Source: a bacterium (GTDB taxonomy: Bacteria; Bacillota; Clostridia; Oscillospirales; Oscillospiraceae). From it: a DNA stretch of 64,000 nucleotides. This document shows, piece after piece, positions 24,016 through 36,069 of the stretch (position 1 is its first letter; the number at the start of each line of letters is the position of its first letter). The stretch covers positions 1 to 64,000 of the forward strand of contig SFVC01000018.1 in NCBI GenBank assembly GCA_004560375.1, read 5' to 3'. The notes under the pieces are model-generated. The model saw only the letters and a list, made by a program, of their open reading frames with translations, had not been told where the DNA came from and made no database searches. A program made the position numbers and the translations under genes.

Positions 24016-25437
24016 TCAGCCGAACACGGCCAGCAGGAAGCCCGCCGCGATGGCGGAGCCGATGACGCCGGCCACATTGGGGCCCATGGCGTGCATCAGC
24101 AGGAAGTTGTTGGGGTTGGCCTCCCGGCCCACGTCCTGGGACACCCGGGCCGCCATGGGCACCGCGGACACGCCGGCGGAGCCGATGAGCGGGTTGATCT
24201 TGCCGCCGGACAGCTTGTACATGAGCTTGCCCATCAGCAGGCCGCCCACGGTGGAGAACATGAAGGCGATGACGCCCAGCACCACGATCATCAGGGTCTG
24301 GAGGGACAGGAACCGGGCGGCCACGGTGGTGGCGCCCACACTGATGCCCAGGAACAGGGTGACGATGTTCATCAGGGCGTTCTGGGCGGTGTCGGACAGG
24401 CGCTCGGTGACGCCGGTCTCCTTCAGCAGGTTGCCGAACATCAGGCAGCCGATGAGGGGGGCGGTGGACGGGATGAGCAGGATGACGAAGGTGGCCACCG
24501 CGATGGGGAACACGATCTTCTCCACCTTGGACACCGCCCGGGCCTGCTCCATCTTGACCTTCCGCTCCTTCTCCGTGGTCAGCGCCCGCATGAGGGGCTT
24601 CTGGATCATGGGGATCAGGGCCATGTAGGAGTAGGCGGCGATGGCGATGGGGCCCAGGAAGGCCGGGGCCAATTTTGTGGTCAGGTAGATGGCCGTGGGC
24701 CCGTCCGCGCCGCCGATGATGCCGATGGAGGCGGCGATGTTTCCGGCAAAGCCCAGCAGGCAGGCGCCGAAGAAGGCGAAGAACACGCCCATCTGGGCCG
24801 CCGCGCCCATGAGCATGGAGGAGGGCCGGGCGATGAGGGGCCCAAAGTCGGTCATGGCGCCCACGCCGATGAAGATCAGGCAGGGGTACACGCCGGCTTT
24901 GACGCCGATATACAGGATATCCAGCAGGCCGCCCAGGTGGATGATGTCGGTGAAGGACAGCGCCCCCTTCAGCTTGCCCGCCAGGTCGTTGGCGGCCTCC
25001 TGGTCGCAGGTGGCGTACAGGGCCAGGAAGTCGTTGGTGACGTCCGCCCCGGCCTGCTTCTCGAAGTAGTCCTCGATCTGCTCCGTGGTGTGGCCGCTGG
25101 CCCGGGCTACGATATAATAGTTCATCTCCATCTCGTCATAGGCCCGCTCCTCCGCCGTATTGTAGAGGGCGTAGTCGTTGACGGGATCATAGGCGCACTC
25201 GTACACGTAGGCGTCCCACATCCCCATGTGGTACAGGTTTGCGCCGGGGATATTGGTCAGCAGCACGCCGAAGGCGATGCCCACCAGCAGCAGGGGCTCG
25301 AACTTCTTGCCGATGCCCAGGTAGAGCAGCACGCAGGCCAGCACGATCATGATCAGGTTTTTCCAGCCGCCCGCCGCGAAGAACCCGGCGAAGCCGGAGT
25401 CGGTGGCCAGCTTGGACAGGGTTTCCAAGATATTCAT
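24016..25437 (-). CDS. oadB: Na+-translocating decarboxylase beta subunit with an internal insertion
   Basis: 473 residues. The beta subunit is the membrane carboxybiotin decarboxylase that exports Na+. Conserved parts are GIAFGVLLTNIP, IFIGVGAMTDFGPLIARP, the GFAGNIAASIGIIGGADGPTAIY ion-site region and the C-terminal GKINPLIGSAGVSAVPMAARV and NFLLMHAMGPNVAGVIGSA. Residues about 70-160 are an additional acidic and tyrosine-rich segment absent from shorter OadB proteins as I remember them. Last gene of oadA-oadG-biotin carrier-oadB. Confidence 0.93.
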   Translation of the reverse strand: MNILETLSKLATDSGFAGFFAAGGWKNLIMIVLACVLLYLGIGKKFEPLLLVGIAFGVLLTNIPGANLYHMGMWDAYVYECAYDPVNDYALYNTAEERAYDEMEMNYYIVARASGHTTEQIEDYFEKQAGADVTNDFLALYATCDQEAANDLAGKLKGALSFTDIIHLGGLLDILYIGVKAGVYPCLIFIGVGAMTDFGPLIARPSSMLMGAAAQMGVFFAFFGACLLGFAGNIAASIGIIGGADGPTAIYLTTKLAPAFLGPIAIAAYSYMALIPMIQKPLMRALTTEKERKVKMEQARAVSKVEKIVFPIAVATFVILLIPSTAPLIGCLMFGNLLKETGVTERLSDTAQNALMNIVTLFLGISVGATTVAARFLSLQTLMIVVLGVIAFMFSTVGGLLMGKLMYKLSGGKINPLIGSAGVSAVPMAARVSQDVGREANPNNFLLMHAMGPNVAGVIGSAIAAGFLLAVFG

Positions 25438-25449
25438 AGAAGCCCCTCC

Positions 25450-25857
25450 TTACGCCAGGATGATCAGCGGCGAACCGGTCTCCACATGGCTGCCCTTCTG
25501 CACCACCACCTGGGCGACGGTGCCGTCCTTGGGGGCGAGAATCTCGTTTTCCATCTTCATGGCCTCCAGCACCACCAGCAGCTGGCCCTCCTTGACGGCG
25601 GCGCCCTGGGCCACCTCCACCCGGAGAATGGTGCCGGGCATGGGGGACTCCACCGGCTCGCCCGCGGCGGTGACGGCGGGGGCTGCCGGGGCCGCGGGGG
25701 ACGCTGCGCTGGGAGCCGCGGCAGGAGCAGCGGCAACGGGCGCGGCGGGCGCAGCGGGGGCCGGGGCGTAGGCCTCGTACTCGTCGGTCAGCATAGCCTT
25801 TCCGGCGTCCACCTCCACCTCGTAGGTGCGGCCGTTCAGGGTCACTTTATATTTCAT
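25450..25857 (-). CDS. Biotin carboxyl carrier subunit of the decarboxylase
   Basis: 135 residues: an N-terminal beta strand region (MKYKVTLNGRTYEVEVDAGK), an Ala/Pro-rich flexible linker (about 28-65) and a C-terminal biotinyl domain with the biotin-accepting lysine in EAMKMEN. It shuttles carboxybiotin between the cytoplasmic alpha and membrane beta subunits. It lies 12 bp before oadB and 1 bp after the gamma-like gene. Confidence 0.93.
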   Translation of the reverse strand: MKYKVTLNGRTYEVEVDAGKAMLTDEYEAYAPAPAAPAAPVAAAPAAAPSAASPAAPAAPAVTAAGEPVESPMPGTILRVEVAQGAAVKEGQLLVVLEAMKMENEILAPKDGTVAQVVVQKGSHVETGSPLIILA

Positions 25858-25858
25858 T

Positions 25859-26221
25859 TCACTTGACCTCCTTAATGGACTTGAAGCGCAGCTCGTTCAG
25901 CGGCTTGCCCATCTGGTCGGCCACAATCGCCATGATCATGGCGGCCTCCTTGTCGGGCACGTCGAACAGCTTGACCTCGCCGGCGGAGCCGGGGGCCGGG
26001 GGCGCGGTGGGCGCGGTGGGGGCGGTCGCCGCAGCAGGAGCCGCGGCGACGGGGGTCTTGGCCTCGGCCTTCCTGTTGGTGCCCGCCAGGGCCTTGCCCA
26101 GGAGAATCACCACGCACATCAACAGCACCAGCCCGAAGAACACCACCGCATAGCCCAGCACGGCGTTGATACCGGCTTCACCCAGGCCCATCTTTGCGGC
26201 AGTCAGCGCGAGAGTTTTCAT
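25859..26221 (-). CDS. OadG-like gamma/delta subunit
   Basis: 120 residues with a single TM helix (about 20-42, VLGYAVVFFGLVLLMCVVILL), an Ala/Pro/Thr-rich linker, and a C-terminal helix. This is the OadG_gamma layout that tethers the soluble carboxyltransferase to the membrane complex. Position between alpha and biotin carrier genes supports it. Confidence 0.85.
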   Translation of the reverse strand: MKTLALTAAKMGLGEAGINAVLGYAVVFFGLVLLMCVVILLGKALAGTNRKAEAKTPVAAAPAAATAPTAPTAPPAPGSAGEVKLFDVPDKEAAMIMAIVADQMGKPLNELRFKSIKEVK

Positions 26222-26233
26222 ACCGCTCCCCCC

Positions 26234-27637
26234 TTACGCCTCGGTGATGGTGTAGGTGGCCACGTTCTCCTCCTTGGCCTTGCGATCCTGGAAGAACTTC
26301 TCGGCCTGGTCGGGGAAGCAGATGTAGCTCATCACATCCTCCTCGGAGCGGCACAGGTCGCCCAGAGCGGCCTTGGCGTCCTCAAAGTCCTTGCCGGTGC
26401 GCTTGGCGTCCTCAATGCGGCAGTCGGTGGGCTTGCCGCCCTCGCCCAGAATCTTGGTTTCCAGCTCGGGGCTGACGGGGGCGGGGGCGATGCCGTACTC
26501 GCCCTTGAAGTAGTTCTTGATCTCCTTGGAGATCTGCTTGTACCGCTCGCCCATGAGCACGTTGGTGACGGCCTGGTTGCCCACCATCTGGGACAGGGGG
26601 GTCACCAGCGGGGGATAGCCCAGGTCGGCCCGGACGCTGGGGATCTCGGCCAGGGCGGCGTCGAACTTGTCCATGGCGTTCAGATCCTTCAGGTTGGCGA
26701 TCATGTTGGACAGCATCCCGCCAGGCACCTTGTACACCAGGGCCTGGGAGTCGGTGGCCATGCTCTTGGGGTTGATGAGGCCGGAGTCCACGTACTTCTG
26801 CTTGATGGGCTTGAAGTAGTCGTTGACCTTGTTGATCACGTCCTCGTTCAGGCCCGTCTCCACACCGTACTGCTGGAGGGCGTAGAACAGGGTCTCGGTA
26901 GCGGCCTGGCTGGTGCCGTTGGAGAAGCAGGAGGTGGCGGTGTCGATGATATCCACCCCGGACTGGACGGCGGCCAGCAGGGTCATATAGGCCATGCCGG
27001 TGGTGCAGTGGGTGTGGAGGATGATGGGCATATCGCCGATGGCGTCCTTGATGCCCTTGATGAGGCCCTCGGCCTCGTTGGGGCTCATGGTGCCCGCCAT
27101 GTCCTTCAGGCAGATGGTGTCGAAGCCCATGGTCTTGAGCTCCTTGCACATCTCCACATACTTGGCCACGGTGTGCACCGGGCTCTGGGTGTAGGAGATG
27201 CAGCCGGAGGCCACGGTGTTCTTGGTGGCGTACTTCTTGGTGGCCTCCAGGGCGGTGGTGATGTTGCGGAAGTCGTTGAGGGCGTCGAAAATGCGGATCA
27301 CGTCGATGCCGTTTTTGATGGACAGCTCCACAAACTTCTCCACCACGTCGTCGTGGTAGTGCTTGTAGCCCAGCAGGTTCTGGCCCCGGAGCAGCATTTG
27401 CAGCCGGGTGTTGGGCATATTCTTGCGGATACCCCGCAGCCGCTCCCAGGGATCCTCCCCCAGGTAGCGCAGGCAGGAGTCGAAGGTGGCGCCGCCCCAG
27501 CACTCCACCGAGTAGTAGCCGGCCTTGTCCATGGTGGACAGGATGGGCTCATAGTCGGAGTAGGGCAGGCGGGTGGCCATCAGGGACTGGTTTGCGTCAC
27601 GGAGCACGGTCTCCGTGAACTGAACCTGTTTCTTCAA
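26234..27637 (-). CDS. oadA: Oxaloacetate decarboxylase alpha subunit / carboxyltransferase
   Basis: 467 residues from a TTG at 27637, 10 bp after GGAGG; no in-frame ATG is suitably placed. An HMGL-like carboxyltransferase TIM barrel: FTETVLRDANQSLMATR with metal-site Asp, RGQNLLGYKHY, the KDMAGTMSPNEAE motif and the metal-ligand pair HTHCTTGMA, then the conserved carboxylase domain (about 290-460). It lacks its own biotin domain, which is encoded separately. It transfers CO2 from oxaloacetate to biotin. Transcribed after the damaged pckA. Confidence 0.93.
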   Translation of the reverse strand: MKKQVQFTETVLRDANQSLMATRLPYSDYEPILSTMDKAGYYSVECWGGATFDSCLRYLGEDPWERLRGIRKNMPNTRLQMLLRGQNLLGYKHYHDDVVEKFVELSIKNGIDVIRIFDALNDFRNITTALEATKKYATKNTVASGCISYTQSPVHTVAKYVEMCKELKTMGFDTICLKDMAGTMSPNEAEGLIKGIKDAIGDMPIILHTHCTTGMAYMTLLAAVQSGVDIIDTATSCFSNGTSQAATETLFYALQQYGVETGLNEDVINKVNDYFKPIKQKYVDSGLINPKSMATDSQALVYKVPGGMLSNMIANLKDLNAMDKFDAALAEIPSVRADLGYPPLVTPLSQMVGNQAVTNVLMGERYKQISKEIKNYFKGEYGIAPAPVSPELETKILGEGGKPTDCRIEDAKRTGKDFEDAKAALGDLCRSEEDVMSYICFPDQAEKFFQDRKAKEENVATYTITEA

Positions 27638-27746
27638 ATTGGATACACCTCCAAATTTCTCTTGGCTTGGTTCCGGTCGGGGGCGGGAAAACGGAGCGCC
27701 GCGCCGAAGCACGGCGCCCTCGTTCGCCCGGTCTATGTGGTTTTCC

Positions 27747-27775
27747 GTAGGGGCGGAGAATGGCTCAGGGTGCGA
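27747..27775. repeat. Remnant of a GTAGGGG-type intergenic repeat
   Basis: CCGTAGGGGCGG at the pckA 3' end matches the left arm of the repeats at 40491 and 48974; the inner hairpin has decayed. The 138-bp pckA-oadA gap shows nothing else except a CGGAGCGCCG/CGGCGCC inverted repeat. Confidence 0.4.
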
Positions 27776-29289
<1,514 letters not shown>

Positions 29290-29401
29290 AGACGTTTCCT
29301 CCTCAAAAAATTGGTTTATTTCTCAGCGCCCGAGTCCGAAGCCGGAGACAGACGCGGGCTGGCGGTGGAAGTGGGAGACAGCCATCTCTCCTCAACTACG
29401 G

Positions 29402-29430
29402 AGTATAGCATAGATTTCCCTCCATTTCCA
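29402..29430 (-). promoter_or_regulatory. Promoter of pckA
   Basis: Minus strand: TGGAAA (29430-29425), 17-bp spacer, TATACT (29407-29402). A leader of about 105 nt follows, in which no known riboswitch is apparent. Confidence 0.6.
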
Positions 29431-29540
29431 TGGCTATTTCCGCCACTATGTTAAATTTTACACAAAATCAGCGTTTTCACCAATGGGGCAAAAAAGAGCG
29501 GGGGAAATTTGGCACAATGACGAAGCCCCCGCCCGATGGG

Positions 29541-29583
29541 CGCAAAAGAAAGCCCCCGCGTCCCGGAGGGGGAAGCGGGGGGC
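29541..29583 (-). terminator. Terminator of the ferredoxin gene
   Basis: On the minus strand AGCCCCCCGC pairs with GCGGGGGCT and is followed by TTCTTTT. Confidence 0.8.
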
Positions 29584-29598
29584 TGGGGTCTGTCCCGA

Positions 29599-29769
29599 TT
29601 ACTCGGCGGCGATGGCGCCCATGGGGCAGGAGCCCTCGCAAGCGCCGCAGTCGATGCAGGCGCCGGCGTCGATGACCATGTGATCCTCGCCCATGGAGAT
29701 CGCGCCCACGGGGCAGGAGCTCTCGCAAGCGCCGCAGGAGACGCAGGTATCGTTGATAACGCGTGCCAT
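29599..29769 (-). CDS. 2[4Fe-4S] ferredoxin
   Basis: 56 residues, the classical clostridial ferredoxin size. Two clusters of CxxCxxCxxxCP are intact: DTCVSCGACESSCP and GACIDCGACEGSCP. It carries electrons for low-potential anaerobic reactions. GGAGGTGTATGTTAC precedes the ATG at 29769. Monocistronic with its own promoter and terminator. Confidence 0.96.
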   Translation of the reverse strand: MARVINDTCVSCGACESSCPVGAISMGEDHMVIDAGACIDCGACEGSCPMGAIAAE

Positions 29770-29813
29770 GTAACATACACCTCCAAATGCAGAATATGTT
29801 TGAACCGTCCTCT

Positions 29814-29841
29814 ATTGTACCACATTGCCGGAAAATTGCAA
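29814..29841 (-). promoter_or_regulatory. Promoter of the ferredoxin gene
   Basis: Minus strand: TTGCAA (29841-29836), 16-bp spacer, TACAAT (29819-29814). It abuts the divergent Clp promoter, whose -35 starts at 29843. Confidence 0.7.
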
Positions 29842-29842
29842 G

Positions 29843-29873
29843 TTGAAATTTTTGCTCAGAAAACAGGTATAAT
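29843..29873 (+). promoter_or_regulatory. Promoter of the Clp ATPase gene
   Basis: TTGAAA (29843-29848), 19-bp spacer, TATAAT (29868-29873). No CtsR heptad repeat or CIRCE element is visible nearby. Confidence 0.55.
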
Positions 29874-29937
29874 TCCCGTTGAAAATTCCCATCCTCTCCA
29901 AAGAAAGACAGGAGATAAAGACAGGAGCTGGGGCAAA

Positions 29938-32028
<2,091 letters not shown>

Positions 32029-32030
32029 GT

Positions 32031-32075
32031 AAAAAAGCGCGGAACCGCGATCCATGGGAAATGGATCGCGGTTCC
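32031..32075. terminator. Bidirectional terminator
   Basis: A 15-bp stem GGAACCGCGATCCAT / ATGGATCGCGGTTCC. The minus-strand side ends in GCGCTTTTTT, ending the ilv transcript; the plus side serves the Clp gene. Confidence 0.88.
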
Positions 32076-32092
32076 GGTCTGTGGTTATTGTC

Positions 32093-33112
32093 TCAGTTGG
32101 ACGCGGTATCCAGGTCGGAATCCCCGCCCCAGATCATGTTGCGGCGAAGCTCGCCGCCCACGATCTCCATCTGGTGCTTCTTGAGCTGGGCACGCTTGGA
32201 GTTGAAGAAGGTGCGGCCGTTCTTGTTCTCCGCGATCCACTTGCCGGCGAAGGTGCCGTCCTGGATGTCGGAGAGCACCGCGCGCATACGGGCCTTGGTC
32301 TCCTCGTGGGGGATGACCCGGGGGCCGCTGACGTACTCGCCGAACTCGGCGGTGTCCGAGATGGAGAAGTTCATGGCAGCCACGCCGCCCTTGTTGATCA
32401 GGTCGATGATCAGCTTCATCTCGTGGATGCACTCGAAGTAGGCGTTCTCCGGCTCGTACCCGGCCTCCACCAGCACCTCGAAGCCGCAGCGCATCAGATC
32501 CACCACGCCGCCGCACAGCACGGTCTGCTCGCCGAACAGGTCGGTCTCCGTCTCATCGTGGAAGGTGGTCTCCATCACGCCCGCCCGGGCGCCGCCGATG
32601 CCCGCGATGTAGGCCAGGGCGATCTGGTAGGCGTGGCCGGTGGCGTCCTGCTCCACTGCCACCAGGCAGGGCACGCCCTTGCCCGCCACGTAGGTGGAGC
32701 GGACGGTGTGGCCCGGGCCCTTGGGGGCCGCCATGAACACGTCCACCCCGGCGGGGGGGACGATCTGCTGGTAGCGGATGTTGAAGCCGTGGGCGAAGGC
32801 CAGGGCCTTGCCCTCGGTCATGTAGGGGGCGATGTCCCGGTTGTAGACCTCGGCCTGCACCTCGTCGTTGATCAGGATCATGACGATATCCGCCCACTGG
32901 GCGGCGGCGGGGACGGTTTTCACCGCCAGACCGGCCTTCTCGGCGGCGGGCCAGCTCTTGGAGCCCTCCCGCAGGCCCACGCACACGTCGCAGCCAGAGT
33001 CCTTCAGGTTGAGGGCATGGGCGTGGCCCTGGGAGCCGTAGCCGATGATGGCGATCTTCTTGCCCTTCAGCCAGCTCAGGTCGCAGTCTTTCTCATAATA
33101 CATTTTTGCCAT
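32093..33112 (-). CDS. ilvC: Ketol-acid reductoisomerase
   Basis: 339 residues, class I KARI length. It converts acetolactate to dihydroxyisovalerate for valine, leucine and isoleucine synthesis. Rossmann GYGSQGHAHALNLKDSG, HGFNI and the metal-site FHDETETDLFGEQ...CGG are present. In the loop after beta-2 the sequence GLREGSKSW suggests NADPH preference. The start at 33112 follows AGGAGTGTTCACC; the track-length start nine bases earlier lacks a site. Third gene of ilvB-ilvN-ilvC with a 174-bp gap holding hairpins and a possible separate promoter. Confidence 0.96.
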   Translation of the reverse strand: MAKMYYEKDCDLSWLKGKKIAIIGYGSQGHAHALNLKDSGCDVCVGLREGSKSWPAAEKAGLAVKTVPAAAQWADIVMILINDEVQAEVYNRDIAPYMTEGKALAFAHGFNIRYQQIVPPAGVDVFMAAPKGPGHTVRSTYVAGKGVPCLVAVEQDATGHAYQIALAYIAGIGGARAGVMETTFHDETETDLFGEQTVLCGGVVDLMRCGFEVLVEAGYEPENAYFECIHEMKLIIDLINKGGVAAMNFSISDTAEFGEYVSGPRVIPHEETKARMRAVLSDIQDGTFAGKWIAENKNGRTFFNSKRAQLKKHQMEIVGGELRRNMIWGGDSDLDTASN

Positions 33113-33142
33113 GGTGAACACTCCTCATAAAATTTCTGTGGC

Positions 33143-33286
33143 TCTCCCGCCCCCGCGGGGGCGGGAGAAATAGCTGTATTTTAAGCATCATAGCACAGCG
33201 GCGGGAAAAAGAATGATAACCAGGATACAATTGCTCAGAGGTTTATTCAGCGCTCCGCCCCGCTCCGCGGGGCGGAGCGCTGAATT
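33143..33286. other. ilvN-ilvC intergenic hairpins
   Basis: Two strong palindromes: CTCCCGCCCC/GGGGCGGGAG (about 33147-33170), and AGCGCTCCGCCCCG/CGGGGCGGAGCGCT (33250-33282) right after ilvN. Neither has a good T-run on the minus strand. A TATGAT -10-like box on the minus strand (about 33189) may allow separate ilvC expression. Confidence 0.5.
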
Positions 33287-33847
33287 TTACAAAATGTTCT
33301 TGCCCAGGTCGAATTCCTCCCGCACCTTGTTGCCGGAGTTGTTGCGGATGGTGGCTTCGCCCCGCTCCAGGGCCACCATGCCGGTGCGAACCAGCTCCAG
33401 GATGCCGAACTCGGCCAGCAGCTTCTCCAGGGCGTCGTCCTTGGACTCCTGGCCGATGATGGCCAGGGTCAGGCTCTGGGTGGACACATCGATGATGGAG
33501 GCCCGGAAGATGTTGGCGATCTGGATCACCTCGTTGCGAACCTCCCGGCTCTCCGCCTTCACCTTGATGAGCACCAGCTCCCGGCGAATGGACTCCTCCG
33601 GGGGAAGCAGCCGCACCGAGTAGACGGAGAACTGCTTGCGAAGCTGGTTGATGATCTGGCCGATCTGCTGCTCCCCGCACAGCACCTCGATGGTGATACG
33701 GGACACCGCCGGGTCGTCGGTGGTGCCCACCGCCAGGGACTCGATGTTATACCCCTTCCGGGAGAACAGCCGGGACACCTGGCTGAGCACGCCGGCGGTG
33801 TTCTCCACTAGCACGGACAGGGTGTGGCGCTTGATCACAGTTAACAT
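33287..33847 (-). CDS. ilvN: Acetolactate synthase small (regulatory) subunit
   Basis: 186 residues. An N-terminal ACT domain (HTLSVLVENTAGVLSQVSRLFSRKGYNIESL) that binds valine for feedback control, and the C-terminal ALS_ss_C domain (REVRNEVIQIANIFRASIIDVS). It activates and regulates IlvB. It follows ilvB after a 130-bp gap containing an unusual hairpin; GGAGTGAGAGATCTCC-type site precedes the ATG. Confidence 0.95.
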   Translation of the reverse strand: MLTVIKRHTLSVLVENTAGVLSQVSRLFSRKGYNIESLAVGTTDDPAVSRITIEVLCGEQQIGQIINQLRKQFSVYSVRLLPPEESIRRELVLIKVKAESREVRNEVIQIANIFRASIIDVSTQSLTLAIIGQESKDDALEKLLAEFGILELVRTGMVALERGEATIRNNSGNKVREEFDLGKNIL

Positions 33848-33949
33848 GGAGATCTCTCACTCCTTCTCTGAAAAATTTAAACAACGTCGGTTGTCGTGGG
33901 AAAACCTTCCGAATTGGATCGCTTTGGTAGCGAATTCAAGCTCTTTTTG

Positions 33950-33977
33950 GTTACTTTTTCTCTCGAGAAAAAGTAAC
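33950..33977 (-). other. Hairpin between ilvB and ilvN
   Basis: A 13-bp perfect stem GTTACTTTTTCTC / GAGAAAAAGTAAC with a 2-nt nominal loop, starting at the ilvB stop. No U-tract follows on the minus strand, so it is more likely an mRNA processing or stabilising element than a terminator. Confidence 0.5.
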
Positions 33978-35687
33978 TTAATGAAGCAGGAAATCGGTGA
34001 CGGGGGTGCCGCCGTTTACCATGGGGTGCACCATGGCGTCGATGTCGATGGCGCAGTCGATGACGCAGCCGCAGCCCGCCGCCAGGGCCTGCCGGAAGGC
34101 GTCCTCGAACTCCGCCTGGTTGCGGGCCCTAAAGCCCCGCAGGCCGTAGGCCTCCGCCAGCTTCACGAAGTCGGGGCCCCGATCCAGGGTGGTCTGGGAG
34201 AACCGCTTGTCGTAGATCAGGTTCTGCCACTGGCGCACCATGCCCAGGGTGTGGTTGTCGAAGATGACGGTGATGACGGGCAGGTGGTAGTGCTCCACCG
34301 TGGCCAGCTCGTGGCAGTTCATGCGGAAGCAGCCGTCCCCGGTGCAGTGCACCACCACCTTGTCCGGGCAGCCCACCTTGGCCCCCATGGCGGCCCCCAG
34401 ACCGAAGCCCATGGTGCCGAAGCCGCCGCTGGTGAGCAGCTGGCCGGGGCGGGAGAAGTGGTAGTACTGGCAGGACCACATCTGATGCTGGCCCACGTCG
34501 GTGGCGATGATGGCGTCGCCGTCCGTCAGGTCGGAGATGGTTTCCAGGATCTCGTGGGCGTGGAGGATGTTGTCCTTCTTCAGGGGCAGCTCCTTCCGGG
34601 CGAACACCTGGGCCTTCCAGCCGGTGTAATCGTGCTGGGGCAGGGTCTCGTTGAGCAGCTCCAGCACCCGCCTCGCGTCGCCGATGATGTGGTGGTAGGT
34701 GAGCACGTTCTTGTCGATCTCCGCCCGGTCGATGTCGATATGTACGATCTTGGCGTTCTTGGCGAAGGAGGCGGGGTCGGTGGCCACCCGGTCGGAGAAC
34801 CGGCAGCCGATGGCGATGAGCAGGTCGCACTCGGCGGTGGCCATATTGGAGGCGTGGGAGCCGTGCATCCCCACCATGCCGGTGAACAGAGGGTGGTTGC
34901 CGGGACAGGCTCCGCCTCCCATGATGGTGGAGCCCACCGGGGCGTCCAGCCGCTCCATGAATTTGCGGAACTCGGGCACCGCCCCCTTGGAGCGGATCAC
35001 GCCGCCCCCCACCAGCACCATGGGCCGCTGGGACTGGGCGATGAGCTCCAGCAGCTTGTCAATGTCCTCCCGGTTGGGCTCGGGGTTTTTCAGATCCCGG
35101 TTGGAGCGGCGCAGCAGGGTGGCCAGCCGGCCGTGGTTGGGGTGCTCCGCCAGGGGCAGGTACTCATACTCTCCCTGGACGGCGGTGACGTTCTTGGCGA
35201 TGTCCACCAGCACCGGGCCGGGGCGGCCGGAGCGGGCGATGGCGAAGGCCTCCCGGATCACGTCGGCCAGCTCGTTCACGTCCTTCACCAGGAAGTTGCA
35301 CTTGGTGATGGGCATGGTGATGCCGGTGATGTCCACCTCCTGGAAGGAGTCCTTGCCGATGAGGTGCTCAGCCACGTTGCAGGTGAGGAACACCACGGGG
35401 GAGGAGTCGTAGTAGGCGGTGGCGATGCCGGTGACCAGGTTGGTGGCGCCGGGGCCGGAGGTGGCGAAGCACACCCCCACCTTCCCGGTGGCCCGGGCGT
35501 AGCCGTCGGCGGCGTGGGACGCGCCCTGCTCGTGGGCGGTGAGGTAGTGGTGGATCTTCTGGCCGTAGCCGTGGAGCTCAAACTCATCGTAGATGTTGAG
35601 AATGGTGCCGCCGGGGTAGCCGAACACCGTGTCCACCCCCTGCTCCAGCAGGCACTCCATGACAATCTGGGATCCGCGCATCAGCAT
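33978..35687 (-). CDS. ilvB: Acetolactate synthase large (catalytic) subunit
   Basis: 569 residues, TPP- and FAD-dependent. It condenses pyruvate to acetolactate. The catalytic glutamate lies in LTAHEQGASHAADGYAR, and the TPP-Mg motif GDGCFRMNCHELATVEHYHLPV is at about 430-460. The frame is open upstream to 35753, but AAAGGAGGTTCCCACT before the ATG at 35687 fixes the start. First gene of the branched-chain operon with a consensus promoter 118 bp upstream. No T-box leader was found. Confidence 0.96.
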   Translation of the reverse strand: MLMRGSQIVMECLLEQGVDTVFGYPGGTILNIYDEFELHGYGQKIHHYLTAHEQGASHAADGYARATGKVGVCFATSGPGATNLVTGIATAYYDSSPVVFLTCNVAEHLIGKDSFQEVDITGITMPITKCNFLVKDVNELADVIREAFAIARSGRPGPVLVDIAKNVTAVQGEYEYLPLAEHPNHGRLATLLRRSNRDLKNPEPNREDIDKLLELIAQSQRPMVLVGGGVIRSKGAVPEFRKFMERLDAPVGSTIMGGGACPGNHPLFTGMVGMHGSHASNMATAECDLLIAIGCRFSDRVATDPASFAKNAKIVHIDIDRAEIDKNVLTYHHIIGDARRVLELLNETLPQHDYTGWKAQVFARKELPLKKDNILHAHEILETISDLTDGDAIIATDVGQHQMWSCQYYHFSRPGQLLTSGGFGTMGFGLGAAMGAKVGCPDKVVVHCTGDGCFRMNCHELATVEHYHLPVITVIFDNHTLGMVRQWQNLIYDKRFSQTTLDRGPDFVKLAEAYGLRGFRARNQAEFEDAFRQALAAGCGCVIDCAIDIDAMVHPMVNGGTPVTDFLLH

Positions 35688-35804
35688 AGTGGGAACCTCC
35701 TTTTTGAATCGCGTATGACAAAAAGCACAGCCGCGCCCCATAGGACGAGCCATGCTCCGCGGTGCGTCTTGAAACGCGCTTACATAATTTAGCGTATTGA
35801 AGAT

Positions 35805-35833
35805 ATAATAGCTTTTTACGGCGGATTTGTCAA
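35805..35833 (-). promoter_or_regulatory. Promoter of ilvB-ilvN-ilvC
   Basis: Minus strand consensus TTGACA (35833-35828), 17-bp spacer, TATTAT (35810-35805). A leader of about 110 nt follows, with only a small GCGT/ACGC hairpin. Confidence 0.9.
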
Positions 35834-35868
35834 TGTAAAATGCTTGGCGGGCTGGAAATTTCGCCGCT

Positions 35869-35907
35869 CAGACAAAAACCCGGCGGAAACCGCCGGGTTT
35901 TTGTCTG
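35869..35907. terminator. Bidirectional terminator
   Basis: An 18-bp perfect stem (CAGACAAAAACCCGGCGG and its complement) with a GTT/AAAC loop. Ends the DUF1540 transcript on the minus strand, insulating it from ilvB. Confidence 0.9.
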
Positions 35908-35942
35908 AAACTGTCAACTGCTGGACGCTGTTGTCACGCTGC

Positions 35943-36059
35943 GAAGCCTCCGCGACGGGCCATAAGTCCTCCGACTGCGTGGAAACCCATCCGGGGGCCT
36001 GCGGCCCCCTCCTTGGGCTTTCCACTCCGCTCCGGACTTATGTCCCTGCTCCCGGCTTC
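35943..36059. repeat. Large nested palindrome
   Basis: Nested arms: GAAGC (35943) with GCTTC (36055), CATAAGTCC (35961) with GGACTTATG (36034), GGAAA...CCCA with TGGG...TTTCC, and GGGGGCC/GGCCCCC at the centre (35993-36009). No coding frame; function unknown. Confidence 0.6.
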
Positions 36060-36069
36060 TCCGCGCTTC

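Noticed and set aside
29599..29769. Ferredoxin as part of the Clp operon
   Set aside because: It is on the opposite strand with a separate promoter and terminator.
35688..35804. T-box or riboswitch in front of ilvB
   Set aside because: No T-box sequence, specifier loop or antiterminator pair is visible in the ~110-nt leader; only a small hairpin.
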